The translations under genes and the position numbers were made by a program. From the NCBI GenBank assembly GCA_937989585.1, contig CALKRW010000060.1, positions 1-43,604 of the forward strand: 43,604 nt of DNA. The letters run 5' to 3'. Every line of letters begins with the position of its first letter. The first letter of the stretch is position 1. Positions 15,776 through 23,319 of this stretch are shown one piece after another. This DNA comes from an uncultured Porphyromonadaceae bacterium. Its GTDB lineage: Bacteria > Bacteroidota > Bacteroidia > Bacteroidales > Muribaculaceae. The notes beneath the pieces were generated by a model. It was not told where the DNA came from. It saw nothing but the letters and a program-made list of their open reading frames with translations, and made no database searches.

Positions 15776-15808
15776 CATTTAAATAGCAGAAACCTCTCTC
15801 ATCACATA

Positions 15809-17806
15809 ATGACCGACAACACAGATAACAAAGACCTTTTTGACATCACGGACCCCGAGATTGACAACGCGACGCAGGATGCGGGCGCTGAATACGATCC
15901 CGCGGCCTCGACCGGCGATGCCGAGTACACCGAGGATGACATCACGACCCTCGAGTGGCAGGAGCATATCCGCCGGCGTCCCGGCATGTATATCGGGAAA
16001 CTCGGTGACGGTTCCGGCTCCGACGACGGCATATACGTACTGCTCAAAGAGGTCCTTGACAACTCGATAGACGAATTCATGATGGGTTTCGGCCGTCAGA
16101 TTGTGGTCGATGTCACCGAAGTGACGGTGACAGTGCGCGATTATGGCCGAGGCATACCCCTGGGCAAACTAGTCGATGTCGCCTCGAAGATGAACACCGG
16201 CGGCAAGTACGACTCCAAGGCATTTAAAAAGTCCGTGGGACTAAACGGCGTAGGCATCAAGGCCGTCAACGCACTTTCGTCCGATTTCGAGATCGCATCC
16301 TTTCGCGACGGCGAGTGCAAGCGCGCGGTCTTCAGCCGGGGTGTGCTTGTCGAGGAATACCCTGTCGCTCCGACCGACGAACCTAACGGAACATTCGTGC
16401 AGTTCACTCCCGACAGGTCGATTTTCGTCGACTATTCCTATCGTGACGAATTCATCGTCCCGCTGCTCAAGAACTACACCTTCCTGAATACGTCGCTCGC
16501 CGTCATATTCAACGGCAAGCGCTTCATCTCGCGACACGGTCTGCTCGACCTCCTGCGCGAGAACATGACCAAGGACCCGCTCTACGCTCCGATACACCTG
16601 AAGGGCGACGACATAGAGGTGGCCATAACCCACGCCAACCAGTACGGCGAGGAATACTACTCGTTTGTCAACGGCCAGCACACGACGCAGGGCGGCACAC
16701 ACCTGACCGCATTCAAGGAGGCCGTGTCCCGCACCATCAAGGAATATTTCGGCAAGAACTTCGAGTACTCGGACATACGCAACGGCATGATAGCCGCCAT
16801 AGCCATCAAGGTCGAGGAGCCGGTTTTCGAGTCGCAGACCAAGACAAAACTCGGTTCGCGAGACATGGGTCCCGAAGGTCCCACCGTGGCGAAGTTCGTC
16901 GGCGACTTCATCAAACGCGAACTTGACAACTACCTGCACCGCAATCTCGACGTGGCCGACGTGATACTCCGCAAGGTCCAGGAGTCCGAGCGCGAGCGCA
17001 AGGAGATGGCCGGAATCACCAAGAAGGCCCGCGAGAAAGCCAAGAAAGTCTCGGTTCACAACAAGAAACTGCTCGACTGCGTGGTCCATCTCAGCGATGC
17101 GCGCGGAGACGAGGAACTCAAGGAGGCATCCTCGATTTTCCTCACCGAGGGCGACTCGGCAGCCGGTTCCATAACAAAGATACGCGACGTCAAGACCCAG
17201 GCCGTATTCTCGCTACGCGGCAAACCGCTGAACACCTACGGACTGACTCAGAAAGTGGTGTACGAGAACGAGGAATTCAACCTCCTGCAGGCGGCACTCA
17301 ATATCGAGGACGGCATCGACAACCTGCGCTACAACAAGGTCATCATAGCCACGGATGCCGATGTCGACGGCATGCACATACGTCTGCTCCTGCTCACGTT
17401 CTTCCTGCAGTTCTTCCCCGACATCATAAAGAAAGGCCACGTCTACGTCCTGCAGACCCCTCTGTTCCGTGTCCGCAACCGACTGAAGGCGAAACGCGGA
17501 CGCAAAGGCGACGGTGGCGATGACGAGACCTACTACTGCTATTCCGAACAGGAACGCATCGACGCCATCGAGCGCCTCGGCAAGAACGCCGAGATAACCA
17601 GATTCAAGGGTCTCGGCGAGATATCGCCCGAAGAGTTCCGCGGCTTCATCGGCAAAGACATGCGACTTGACCGCGTGACCCTGCGCAAGGAAGACCACGT
17701 GGGCCAGCTGCTCGAATTCTACATGGGCAAGAACACGATGGAACGCCAGAACTTCATCATCGACAACCTTGTAATCGAGGACGACTCCAACATCGACAAA
17801 GCCTGA
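15809..17806 (+). CDS. parE: DNA topoisomerase IV subunit B
   Basis: The ATPase subunit of the type II topoisomerase that decatenates chromosomes. From the ATG at 15809 (MTDNTDNKDLF) it has 665 residues; an upstream in-frame ATG at 15734 lies ahead of the -7 element at 15768 and is rejected. The GHKL ATPase appears at LLKEVLDNSIDEF and DYGRGIP, with the QTKTKLG loop later. The TOPRIM domain shows EGDSAAGS and IIATDADVDGMHIR (the metal-binding aspartates), then a C-terminal GLGEISPEEF segment. The length and the order with coaD and an S41 protease favour ParE over GyrB. The acidic 40-residue N-terminal extension is common in this phylum. Confidence 0.9.
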   Translation: MTDNTDNKDLFDITDPEIDNATQDAGAEYDPAASTGDAEYTEDDITTLEWQEHIRRRPGMYIGKLGDGSGSDDGIYVLLKEVLDNSIDEFMMGFGRQIVVDVTEVTVTVRDYGRGIPLGKLVDVASKMNTGGKYDSKAFKKSVGLNGVGIKAVNALSSDFEIASFRDGECKRAVFSRGVLVEEYPVAPTDEPNGTFVQFTPDRSIFVDYSYRDEFIVPLLKNYTFLNTSLAVIFNGKRFISRHGLLDLLRENMTKDPLYAPIHLKGDDIEVAITHANQYGEEYYSFVNGQHTTQGGTHLTAFKEAVSRTIKEYFGKNFEYSDIRNGMIAAIAIKVEEPVFESQTKTKLGSRDMGPEGPTVAKFVGDFIKRELDNYLHRNLDVADVILRKVQESERERKEMAGITKKAREKAKKVSVHNKKLLDCVVHLSDARGDEELKEASSIFLTEGDSAAGSITKIRDVKTQAVFSLRGKPLNTYGLTQKVVYENEEFNLLQAALNIEDGIDNLRYNKVIIATDADVDGMHIRLLLLTFFLQFFPDIIKKGHVYVLQTPLFRVRNRLKAKRGRKGDGGDDETYYCYSEQERIDAIERLGKNAEITRFKGLGEISPEEFRGFIGKDMRLDRVTLRKEDHVGQLLEFYMGKNTMERQNFIIDNLVIEDDSNIDKA

Positions 17807-17810
17807 GACA

Positions 17811-18311
17811 ATGTCAGAAAAAGAAAACATATCCTCAACGCTTAACGCCCACGAGGCACGGGTTGCCCTGTTCGCCGGGTCGTTCGACCCGTTCACGCGC
17901 GGACACAAGGACATAGTCGACAGGGCGCTCAGGCTCTTCGACAAGGTGATAGTCTGTGTAGGCGTCAATGCGGCCAAACTTGCCGCCGACCCTCATCTGT
18001 GCGATACCATAGAGAGCCGGGCCTCGGCGATAGCGGCTGTCTACCGCGACCAGCCTCGTGTCGAGGCCATCGTGTCGGACGAACTCACCGTCGACACGGC
18101 CCGCAGGACAGGCGCGAGGTACCTGCTGCGCGGCGTCCGTTCGGTGCGCGACTTCGAATACGAGCGCGACATGGCCGACCTGAACGCCCGGCTCGCCCCT
18201 GATATCGAGACAGTTGTGCTGTTCTCGGCGCCAGAACTTTCATGCATATCCTCCTCAGCCGTCCGCGACATAGCCTCTCACGGCGGCGACATAAACTCTT
18301 TCCTCCCATAA
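17811..18311 (+). CDS. coaD: Phosphopantetheine adenylyltransferase
   Basis: A 166-residue nucleotidyltransferase that makes dephospho-CoA from ATP and 4'-phosphopantetheine. The nucleotide-binding GSFDPFTRGHKDI (about residues 23-35) holds the T/H-x-G-H motif; LLRGVRSVRDFEYERDMADLN and the closing ELSCISSSAVRDI (the ISSS signature) are both intact. About 15 residues precede the first strand, longer than the usual CoaD start; no later ATG is better placed. It starts 4 bases after parE, so co-transcription is nearly certain. Confidence 0.93.
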   Translation: MSEKENISSTLNAHEARVALFAGSFDPFTRGHKDIVDRALRLFDKVIVCVGVNAAKLAADPHLCDTIESRASAIAAVYRDQPRVEAIVSDELTVDTARRTGARYLLRGVRSVRDFEYERDMADLNARLAPDIETVVLFSAPELSCISSSAVRDIASHGGDINSFLP

Positions 18312-18321
18312 TAAAAGAAAA

Positions 18322-19977
18322 ATGAAGAAATTACTTTTTACCGTACTCTCCCTCGTCGGCATACTTGCCGTCACATCCTTCGCCCGACAGGGCGACAAGG
18401 AATTCACGCCAATACAGAAACTCGGTTATACCGAGGCTCTCATCAACGGCTACTATGTCGATTCTGTAAACGAGGACTCGCTTGTCACCGAGGCCATAGT
18501 CGCTATGCTCAAGACACTCGACCCGCACTCGTCGTACAGCACTCCCGAAGAAACCAAGGAACTAAACCAGCCGCTAGAAGGCAAATTCTCCGGGATAGGC
18601 ATACAGTTCTCCATCGTCAAGGACACAGTCTATGTAATCCAGACCACAGGCGGCGGTCCGTCAGAGCGCGTCGGCCTCCGTCCCGGCGACCGCATCATCT
18701 ATGTCAACGACTCTCTGTTCACACACCCCAAGATGGCCAACAGCGAAGTGCTGAAGACACTCCGCGGCGAGAAAGGCTCGGAAGTCAAACTCAAGATAAA
18801 ACGAGGCGACGATCCCAACCTGATAGAGTTCCGCATCATACGTGACGACATTCCAATCTACAGCGTCGACGCCTCCTACATGGTTGCTCCCGAAGTAGGC
18901 TTCATATCGATTACCCGATTCGCCGAGTCCACTCCCAAGGAACTCGACGAAGCCATCGATAAACTTGCCAAACAGGGTATGAAGCACCTTATCCTCGACC
19001 TGCAGTCGAACGGGGGCGGCTACCTAGGCGCAGCGCACGGTGTCGCCTCCCGCTTCCTGGAGGACGGAGACCTCGTGGTGTACACGAAGGGACTGAACGC
19101 CCCCGAGCAGAAATACAACGTATCTCGCAACGACTTCGGCTCGCTGTTCAAGAACTCGAGATTCAAGCCCAAAGAAAAGTCATCCGTGGATCGTCTCGTC
19201 ATTATGGTAGACCAGTATTCGGCATCAGCCTCCGAGATTGTGTCCGGAGCAATCCAGGACAACGACCGCGGCCTGATAGTCGGCCGCCGCACCTTCGGCA
19301 AGGGCCTCGTCCAGCGCCCCTTCCCCTTCCCCGACGGATCGATGATACGTCTGACCACATCACGCTACTATACACCCTCGGGCCGTCTTATCCAGAAGCA
19401 TTACGAGAAAGGACACGGAGAGGAGTATCAGCTTGACATGCTGAACCGCTACAAGGATGGTGAACTCTTCTCGGCCGACTCGATAAAATTCGATGAGAAG
19501 CTGAAGACCTACACTCTAAAGAACCATCGACCGGTATATGGTGGCGGCGGCATCATGCCTGACCTATTCGTCCCTCTGGACACGGCCATGTATTCCAACT
19601 ACTATCGCGACATAGTTGCCAAGAACTCACTCAACACTCTTGTGCTGGACATACTAGACAAAGACCGCAAGTCACTGCTTAAGAAATATCCGAGCGAGGA
19701 TGATTTCTATGCAAGTTTCACAGTGGGACAGGATCTCATGGACCGACTAGTCGACCAGGCGCAGAAAGACGGCGTAGAGCCTAACCCCGAGCAACTTGCC
19801 GTATCGCGTCCCATACTCGAAGCAGCCATACGCGGACTCATGGCCCGCGACCTATACACCGACGGAACCTATGTCCGCTCGACAAATCCACTGAACCCTG
19901 TATTCACCGAAGCGCTTCGCCTCATTCAGGATGCCGAAGCATATAACAAACTGTTAGGAGCCAGCCCCGCCGAATAG
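18322..19977 (+). CDS. S41 family carboxyl-terminal processing peptidase
   Basis: A 551-residue exported serine protease of the CtpA/Prc family. Signal sequence at 1-21 (LLFTVLSLVGILAVTSFA). A PDZ domain at about 85-170 (GIGIQFSIV, GLRPGDRIIYVND) binds substrate C termini. The peptidase core follows, with LILDLQSNGGG and the serine-lysine dyad S302 (in QYSASASEI) and K327 (in TFGKGLVQ), 25 residues apart as in known members. The C-terminal ~150 residues are a helical extension typical of Bacteroidota S41 proteins. It begins 10 bases after coaD. Confidence 0.92.
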   Translation: MKKLLFTVLSLVGILAVTSFARQGDKEFTPIQKLGYTEALINGYYVDSVNEDSLVTEAIVAMLKTLDPHSSYSTPEETKELNQPLEGKFSGIGIQFSIVKDTVYVIQTTGGGPSERVGLRPGDRIIYVNDSLFTHPKMANSEVLKTLRGEKGSEVKLKIKRGDDPNLIEFRIIRDDIPIYSVDASYMVAPEVGFISITRFAESTPKELDEAIDKLAKQGMKHLILDLQSNGGGYLGAAHGVASRFLEDGDLVVYTKGLNAPEQKYNVSRNDFGSLFKNSRFKPKEKSSVDRLVIMVDQYSASASEIVSGAIQDNDRGLIVGRRTFGKGLVQRPFPFPDGSMIRLTTSRYYTPSGRLIQKHYEKGHGEEYQLDMLNRYKDGELFSADSIKFDEKLKTYTLKNHRPVYGGGGIMPDLFVPLDTAMYSNYYRDIVAKNSLNTLVLDILDKDRKSLLKKYPSEDDFYASFTVGQDLMDRLVDQAQKDGVEPNPEQLAVSRPILEAAIRGLMARDLYTDGTYVRSTNPLNPVFTEALRLIQDAEAYNKLLGASPAE

Positions 19978-20029
19978 AAAGCATACCAGAAAAAGGCGGA
20001 AAACTCCAACCTAAACCATAAGTAGAGTT

Positions 20030-20863
20030 ATGAAGATAATAGGAGAGTCTTCCTCAACCCGTACCGAGTGGGCCCTTGTAGACGAAGGGCGAGTGATTGA
20101 ACATGCCTTTACGACAGGCCTGAACCCATACTTCATGTCGCGCCGCGAGATATCGCATACGGTGCGTCTGGAGTTGCCCGAGGCTTTTTTCCGCCGCCGC
20201 TGGGAGCACGTATACTTCTACGGCGCCGGATGTAACGGCAAAGAGAAGAACAAGATAATGGAGTCGTCGCTTGTCGCTCAGTTCAAGAGTCCGGTGACGG
20301 TGGAGAGCGACCTCTTAGGAGCGGCACGCGGCCTACTGGTGCGTGAAAAAGGCCTGGCATGTATTCTAGGCACAGGTTCCAATTCCTGTCTCTATGACGG
20401 AAACGAGATAGTGAAGAACGTCAAGGCTCTGGGATTCATTCTCGGAGACGAAGGCTCGAATGCCTATATGGGCAAACTATTCATAGCCGACGTGCTGAAG
20501 GAACTTGCTCCAAGAGACTTGATTGCAGCATTCTTCGACAAATACCAACTATCGACGAACGCCCTTCTGGATCAGGTCTATACCAATTCACTGCCGAGCC
20601 GCTCGCTGGCAAAGTATGCATTCTTCCTGCGCGACTATCTCGATAATGAATACGTGTATAAACTTGTCTATGACTCACTGATGTCCTTCTTCACCCGCAA
20701 TATCTCCCAGTATGATTACGTGGACAATCCCATATGTTTCGTTGGCTCGACCTGCGTGATGTATGAAGAAATACTCCGTCAGGTGGCAAAGGATTTCGGC
20801 GCCACTATTTCCAAGACTTCGAAATACTCGATGCCCGGTCTGGTTGAATACCACTCGCTATGA
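20030..20863 (+). CDS. BadF/BcrA-type sugar kinase (N-acetylglucosamine kinase-like)
   Basis: A 277-residue ASKHA-fold ATPase. The phosphate-1 loop is near the N terminus (GESSSTRTEWAL, residues 5-16), the phosphate-2 region is at LACILGTGSNSCLYDG, and LGFILGDEGSNAYMGK is the conserved BadF/BcrA segment. The usual first-loop aspartate is glutamate here (E6), which deserves attention. Size and motifs match the short Bacteroidales proteins annotated as N-acetylglucosamine kinases; the exact sugar cannot be read from sequence. It follows the S41 gene by 52 bases and overlaps ssb by 4 (ATGA). Confidence 0.8.
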   Translation: MKIIGESSSTRTEWALVDEGRVIEHAFTTGLNPYFMSRREISHTVRLELPEAFFRRRWEHVYFYGAGCNGKEKNKIMESSLVAQFKSPVTVESDLLGAARGLLVREKGLACILGTGSNSCLYDGNEIVKNVKALGFILGDEGSNAYMGKLFIADVLKELAPRDLIAAFFDKYQLSTNALLDQVYTNSLPSRSLAKYAFFLRDYLDNEYVYKLVYDSLMSFFTRNISQYDYVDNPICFVGSTCVMYEEILRQVAKDFGATISKTSKYSMPGLVEYHSL

Positions 20864-21180
20864 ACAAGGTGATACTTATGGGGCACGTCGGTGCAGATCC
20901 CGAAATCAGATATATCGGAACTCGTCCCGTAGCCTCGTTCCGACTGGCGACCAACGAACCTCCCCGAAAAGGTCCCGACGGGTCGACAGTTCCCGAAGTC
21001 ACGGAATGGCACAATATAGTGATGTGGGACGGTGCAGCCGAGACAGCCGAGAAATACATACGCAAGGGCACACGCCTACTGCTTGAAGGCAAGTTGCGGA
21101 CCCGTTACTGGGAGGACCGCAACGCCATCAAACGCACTGTAACCGAGATACTTGTCTCGAATTTCGACATACTGCGCTGA
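20860..21180 (+). CDS. ssb: Single-stranded DNA-binding protein, short form without acidic tail
   Basis: A 106-residue OB-fold protein. The SSB signature is clear: MNKVILMGHVGADPEIRY at the N terminus, VASFRLATNE, then WHNIVMWDGAAETAEKYIRKGT and LLLEGKLRTRYWED. It ends at VSNFDILR, so the disordered linker and the acidic D-D-x-P-F tip that recruits repair proteins are absent. No frame continuation is visible past the TGA at 21178. It may be a second SSB for a special purpose rather than the replicative one. Translationally coupled to the kinase gene. Confidence 0.88.
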   Translation: MNKVILMGHVGADPEIRYIGTRPVASFRLATNEPPRKGPDGSTVPEVTEWHNIVMWDGAAETAEKYIRKGTRLLLEGKLRTRYWEDRNAIKRTVTEILVSNFDILR

Positions 21181-21251
21181 GCGTTCCGTCTATAACCCGC
21201 GATGTCAAAGGACTCATCGTCGGAGCATATCGCAAAACATTTGAAACCAAT

Positions 21252-21278
21252 GGGATGTGCTGAATGCAGGCACGTCCC
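21252..21278 (+). terminator. Possible terminator after ssb
   Basis: Stem GGGATGTGC/GCACGTCCC (nine pairs with one G-U on RNA) with a 9-base loop, followed by a T-rich but interrupted stretch (TGTCTTGTCTTGCTGTTTT). It lies 71 bases past the ssb stop. Confidence 0.4.
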
Positions 21279-21515
21279 TGTCTTGTCTTGCTGTTTTGCA
21301 ACACCATCCCGTGTGTGTAAGACGCCACAACGGGCGTAAGAACTTTCCTCTGTCACATTTTTTTTTAATCCTTTATCACAACCTTTTTCCCGATTCAGAC
21401 CGGTAGTGCAAATGTACTGTAAATTGAGGGTAAGTATCGTCAGGTGTCTGAATAGATTGGTAAAATTAACAAAGTTTAACTTTGTGGGGGGGGGTCCTTT
21501 GATAGTCTGCCTGAT

Positions 21516-21554
21516 GAAAAGAAAAACACCGGCTTAATGCAGTGTAAGCCGGTG
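21516..21554 (-). terminator. Rho-independent terminator of the queuosine transporter gene
   Basis: Perfect 10-base stem CACCGGCTTA/TAAGCCGGTG (21527-21554, loop 8). On the minus strand it is followed by TTTTTCTTTTC. It sits 27 bases past the stop codon at 21582. Confidence 0.85.
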
Positions 21555-21581
21555 AGTGTCTGTGTTGTGAATAAATATAAG

Positions 21582-22385
21582 TCAAAGATCGGTGATTTTC
21601 CACCACTTGTAGGATACGCCGCGGTCGATGTCGGGTGAAGTCTGCTCGATTTTTCTCAGACGCTTTACCACCACGAGGGTGAGAGGAAGCACGACAATCT
21701 CATAAAGTGTCTTAAGCACGACCTGCGTCACCATAATGGTAAAAATCATACCCCACGGTAGAATTCCGGCAAAAGCGATTGGGAAGAATACCAGAGAGTC
21801 AACCCCCTCGCCGAAGATAGTTGACACGATGGCACGGGAGGAAAAGCCACGGTTGCCGCTTCGGGCCTTCATTTTGCTCATGACATAAGCGTTGACCATC
21901 GAGCCGCAGATGAAGGCCGTGAAACTGGCGCCGAGCATACGCGGAAACGCACCGAAAATGGTGGCCATGGCCTCCTGAGCGTTCCATTCGGATGTTCCGG
22001 GGAGAATAATGGCAATTTGCAAGAAAAGTGTTACCAGAAGGTTTGCGGCGAAACCTAGCCAGATGACAAAGCGGGCCTTGCGGAAACCATATACCTCGAC
22101 AATGCAGTCATTGAGGATGTAGGAAATGGGGAAGACAATAAAACCGGCGGTAAGTTCAACGGGACCGAAGGCAACAGTCTTTATTTCCATCAGGTTGCTG
22201 GAAATAAGACAGATGCAGAAAAGTACCGCCAGCGAGGTAAAAAGCGGTGTCATCACCGCACGGCTACTTTGGACCACCGGGATTCCGGTATCAGCCGCCG
22301 GAGAAAGTGCCGCGGCATCACTGCCGCTGACAATTTTTTCATCAGTAATTTTATCCATAAATCTTGTTTTTAAAGAGGTGTTCAA
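21582..22385 (-). CDS. yhhQ: Queuosine precursor transporter (YhhQ/DUF165, VUT family)
   Basis: A 267-residue inner-membrane protein with about six hydrophobic helices. The family pattern is visible: SLAVLFCICLISSNLMEIKTV in the first helix, FGPVELTAGFIVFPISYILND in the second, and EVYGFRKARFVIWLGF after it, then GEGVDSLVFFPIAFAG. The protein imports queuine-pathway bases (preQ0/preQ1) for tRNA modification. The 45-residue N-terminal stretch before the first helix is hydrophilic; a second ATG at 22358 is also possible. The mapped promoter at 22420-22451 fits either start. Confidence 0.87.
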   Translation of the reverse strand: MNTSLKTRFMDKITDEKIVSGSDAAALSPAADTGIPVVQSSRAVMTPLFTSLAVLFCICLISSNLMEIKTVAFGPVELTAGFIVFPISYILNDCIVEVYGFRKARFVIWLGFAANLLVTLFLQIAIILPGTSEWNAQEAMATIFGAFPRMLGASFTAFICGSMVNAYVMSKMKARSGNRGFSSRAIVSTIFGEGVDSLVFFPIAFAGILPWGMIFTIMVTQVVLKTLYEIVVLPLTLVVVKRLRKIEQTSPDIDRGVSYKWWKITDL

Positions 22386-22419
22386 GCACTCTATGTCCCT
22401 GCCTGTACGGAAGGGCGGA

Positions 22420-22451
22420 CAAAATTACAATAAAAAAATAACTCCGGCAAA
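22420..22451 (-). promoter_or_regulatory. Promoter of the queuosine transporter gene
   Basis: Minus strand: TTTG (22451-22448), 20 bases, TAATTTTG (22427-22420). An exact Bacteroidota form placed immediately after the nitroreductase stop codon, so the two minus-strand genes can be transcribed separately. Confidence 0.75.
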
Positions 22452-23141
22452 TCAGGTCCAGTCGAAATTATCCCGACCGGCGCCAATCTCGAAATGCATG
22501 CGGGCGATGCCGAGGTCGACGCGGGTGTATCCGGCAAGCGAGCGACCACGTTCGGCAAGGACATGCGCTTTATCGCCAGGCTTGTCGGGCGCGATGTAGC
22601 GGAAGAAGAACTTCTGCTGATTGATCGCGGTCGGAGCGAGCCGGGCAGCCTCGACGCCGTCGCGGAACCATGCCGGAGTGTCGGTGCCGACATTGCTGAG
22701 TTGCTCGATGGTCCTGGTCTTGTGGGAAACTCCCTGAGTGATGCCATAACCTAGGGCTATGTAGCAGACCACCTTCTCGTCGGGGGCAAGGGTGAATGTG
22801 CCTGAAATCTTGCGGTAGGAGAGACCGACCCAGCAAGTGTTCAGCCCTAAAGTCTGGGCGTAAAGGACAAGTTTCTCACCATAATATCCTGCGCGCTCGT
22901 CAAGAGAATCCGATTTCCGGCCCGCGATGACAAAATAATTCCTAACGCCGGAAAACGAGCCATATGCGAGGATGCCGCGGAATGCCTTCGGTTCGTCGGT
23001 GACAAGCTGGATGTGAAGATTCCCCTCGCGGTTCAGTTCATCAATTTTTTCACGCAGTTTGTCGACAATGTCAGTTGGAAGAGGCGTGTCCATGTATTTT
23101 CTAACCGAATGGCGATTTCTGATTGCTTCGAGTATATCCAT
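22452..23141 (-). CDS. Nitroreductase family FMN-dependent oxidoreductase
   Basis: About 229 residues from the ATG at 23141 (MDILEAIRNRHSVRKYMDTP). The N-terminal R-x-R-H-S-V-R-K motif binds the FMN phosphate. The region YGEKLVLYAQTLGLNTCWVG and VVCYIALGYG are the usual later motifs. An upstream ATG at 23189 lies within or before a -7 element (TAACTTTG, 23194-23187) and so is unlikely to be in the transcript. The natural substrate cannot be read. It resembles the Bacteroidales nitroreductases of about 230 residues with an unusual C-terminal half rather than the classic NfsB. Confidence 0.85.
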   Translation of the reverse strand: MDILEAIRNRHSVRKYMDTPLPTDIVDKLREKIDELNREGNLHIQLVTDEPKAFRGILAYGSFSGVRNYFVIAGRKSDSLDERAGYYGEKLVLYAQTLGLNTCWVGLSYRKISGTFTLAPDEKVVCYIALGYGITQGVSHKTRTIEQLSNVGTDTPAWFRDGVEAARLAPTAINQQKFFFRYIAPDKPGDKAHVLAERGRSLAGYTRVDLGIARMHFEIGAGRDNFDWT

Positions 23142-23186
23142 TACATTTGGTATTTTTATTGAGTGGAGAGAATAAATTGTCGTACA

Positions 23187-23194
23187 CAAAGTTA
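23187..23194 (-). promoter_or_regulatory. -7 element of the nitroreductase gene
   Basis: TAACTTTG on the minus strand, 45 bases before the chosen start. The only upstream TTG (23214-23212) is 17 bases away, closer than usual, so the -33 part is uncertain. Confidence 0.5.
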
Positions 23195-23268
23195 AAACAT
23201 TTTTATTAAAACAAGAGTTTCGGAGTCCCCATCATATACAATATATAATTAGAAGGGAGTGGAAGGAA

Positions 23269-23300
23269 TTTGGATAGTTGGCTATAAGTGAGTAAATTTG
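23269..23300 (+). promoter_or_regulatory. Promoter of the glycoside hydrolase cluster
   Basis: TTTG (23269-23272), 20 bases, TAAATTTG (23293-23300), an exact Bacteroidota promoter. The GH31 start codon lies 19 bases beyond the -7 element. Confidence 0.8.
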
Positions 23301-23319
23301 CAAGACGATACTGAAAGCC

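Larger units (their letters stand above)
21181..21581. other. 401-base intergenic region between convergent ssb and queuosine transporter genes
   Basis: No convincing gene. It holds a possible plus-strand hairpin (21252-21278), an isolated minus-strand TACATTTG (21416-21409), a 15-base near-palindrome CAAAGTTTAACTTTG (21470-21484), a run of nine G (21486-21494), and the terminator of the minus-strand transporter (21516-21554). Confidence 0.5.

Noticed and set aside
15734..15808. N-terminal extension of parE starting at 15734
   Set aside because: The extension covers the -7 element at 15768-15775, and its residues are unlike any topoisomerase N terminus.
21105..21356. Minus-strand open frame downstream of the TACATTTG element
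   Set aside because: It overlaps the end of ssb, has no ribosome site and an unlikely composition, so I treat the element as unexplained rather than as a gene promoter.
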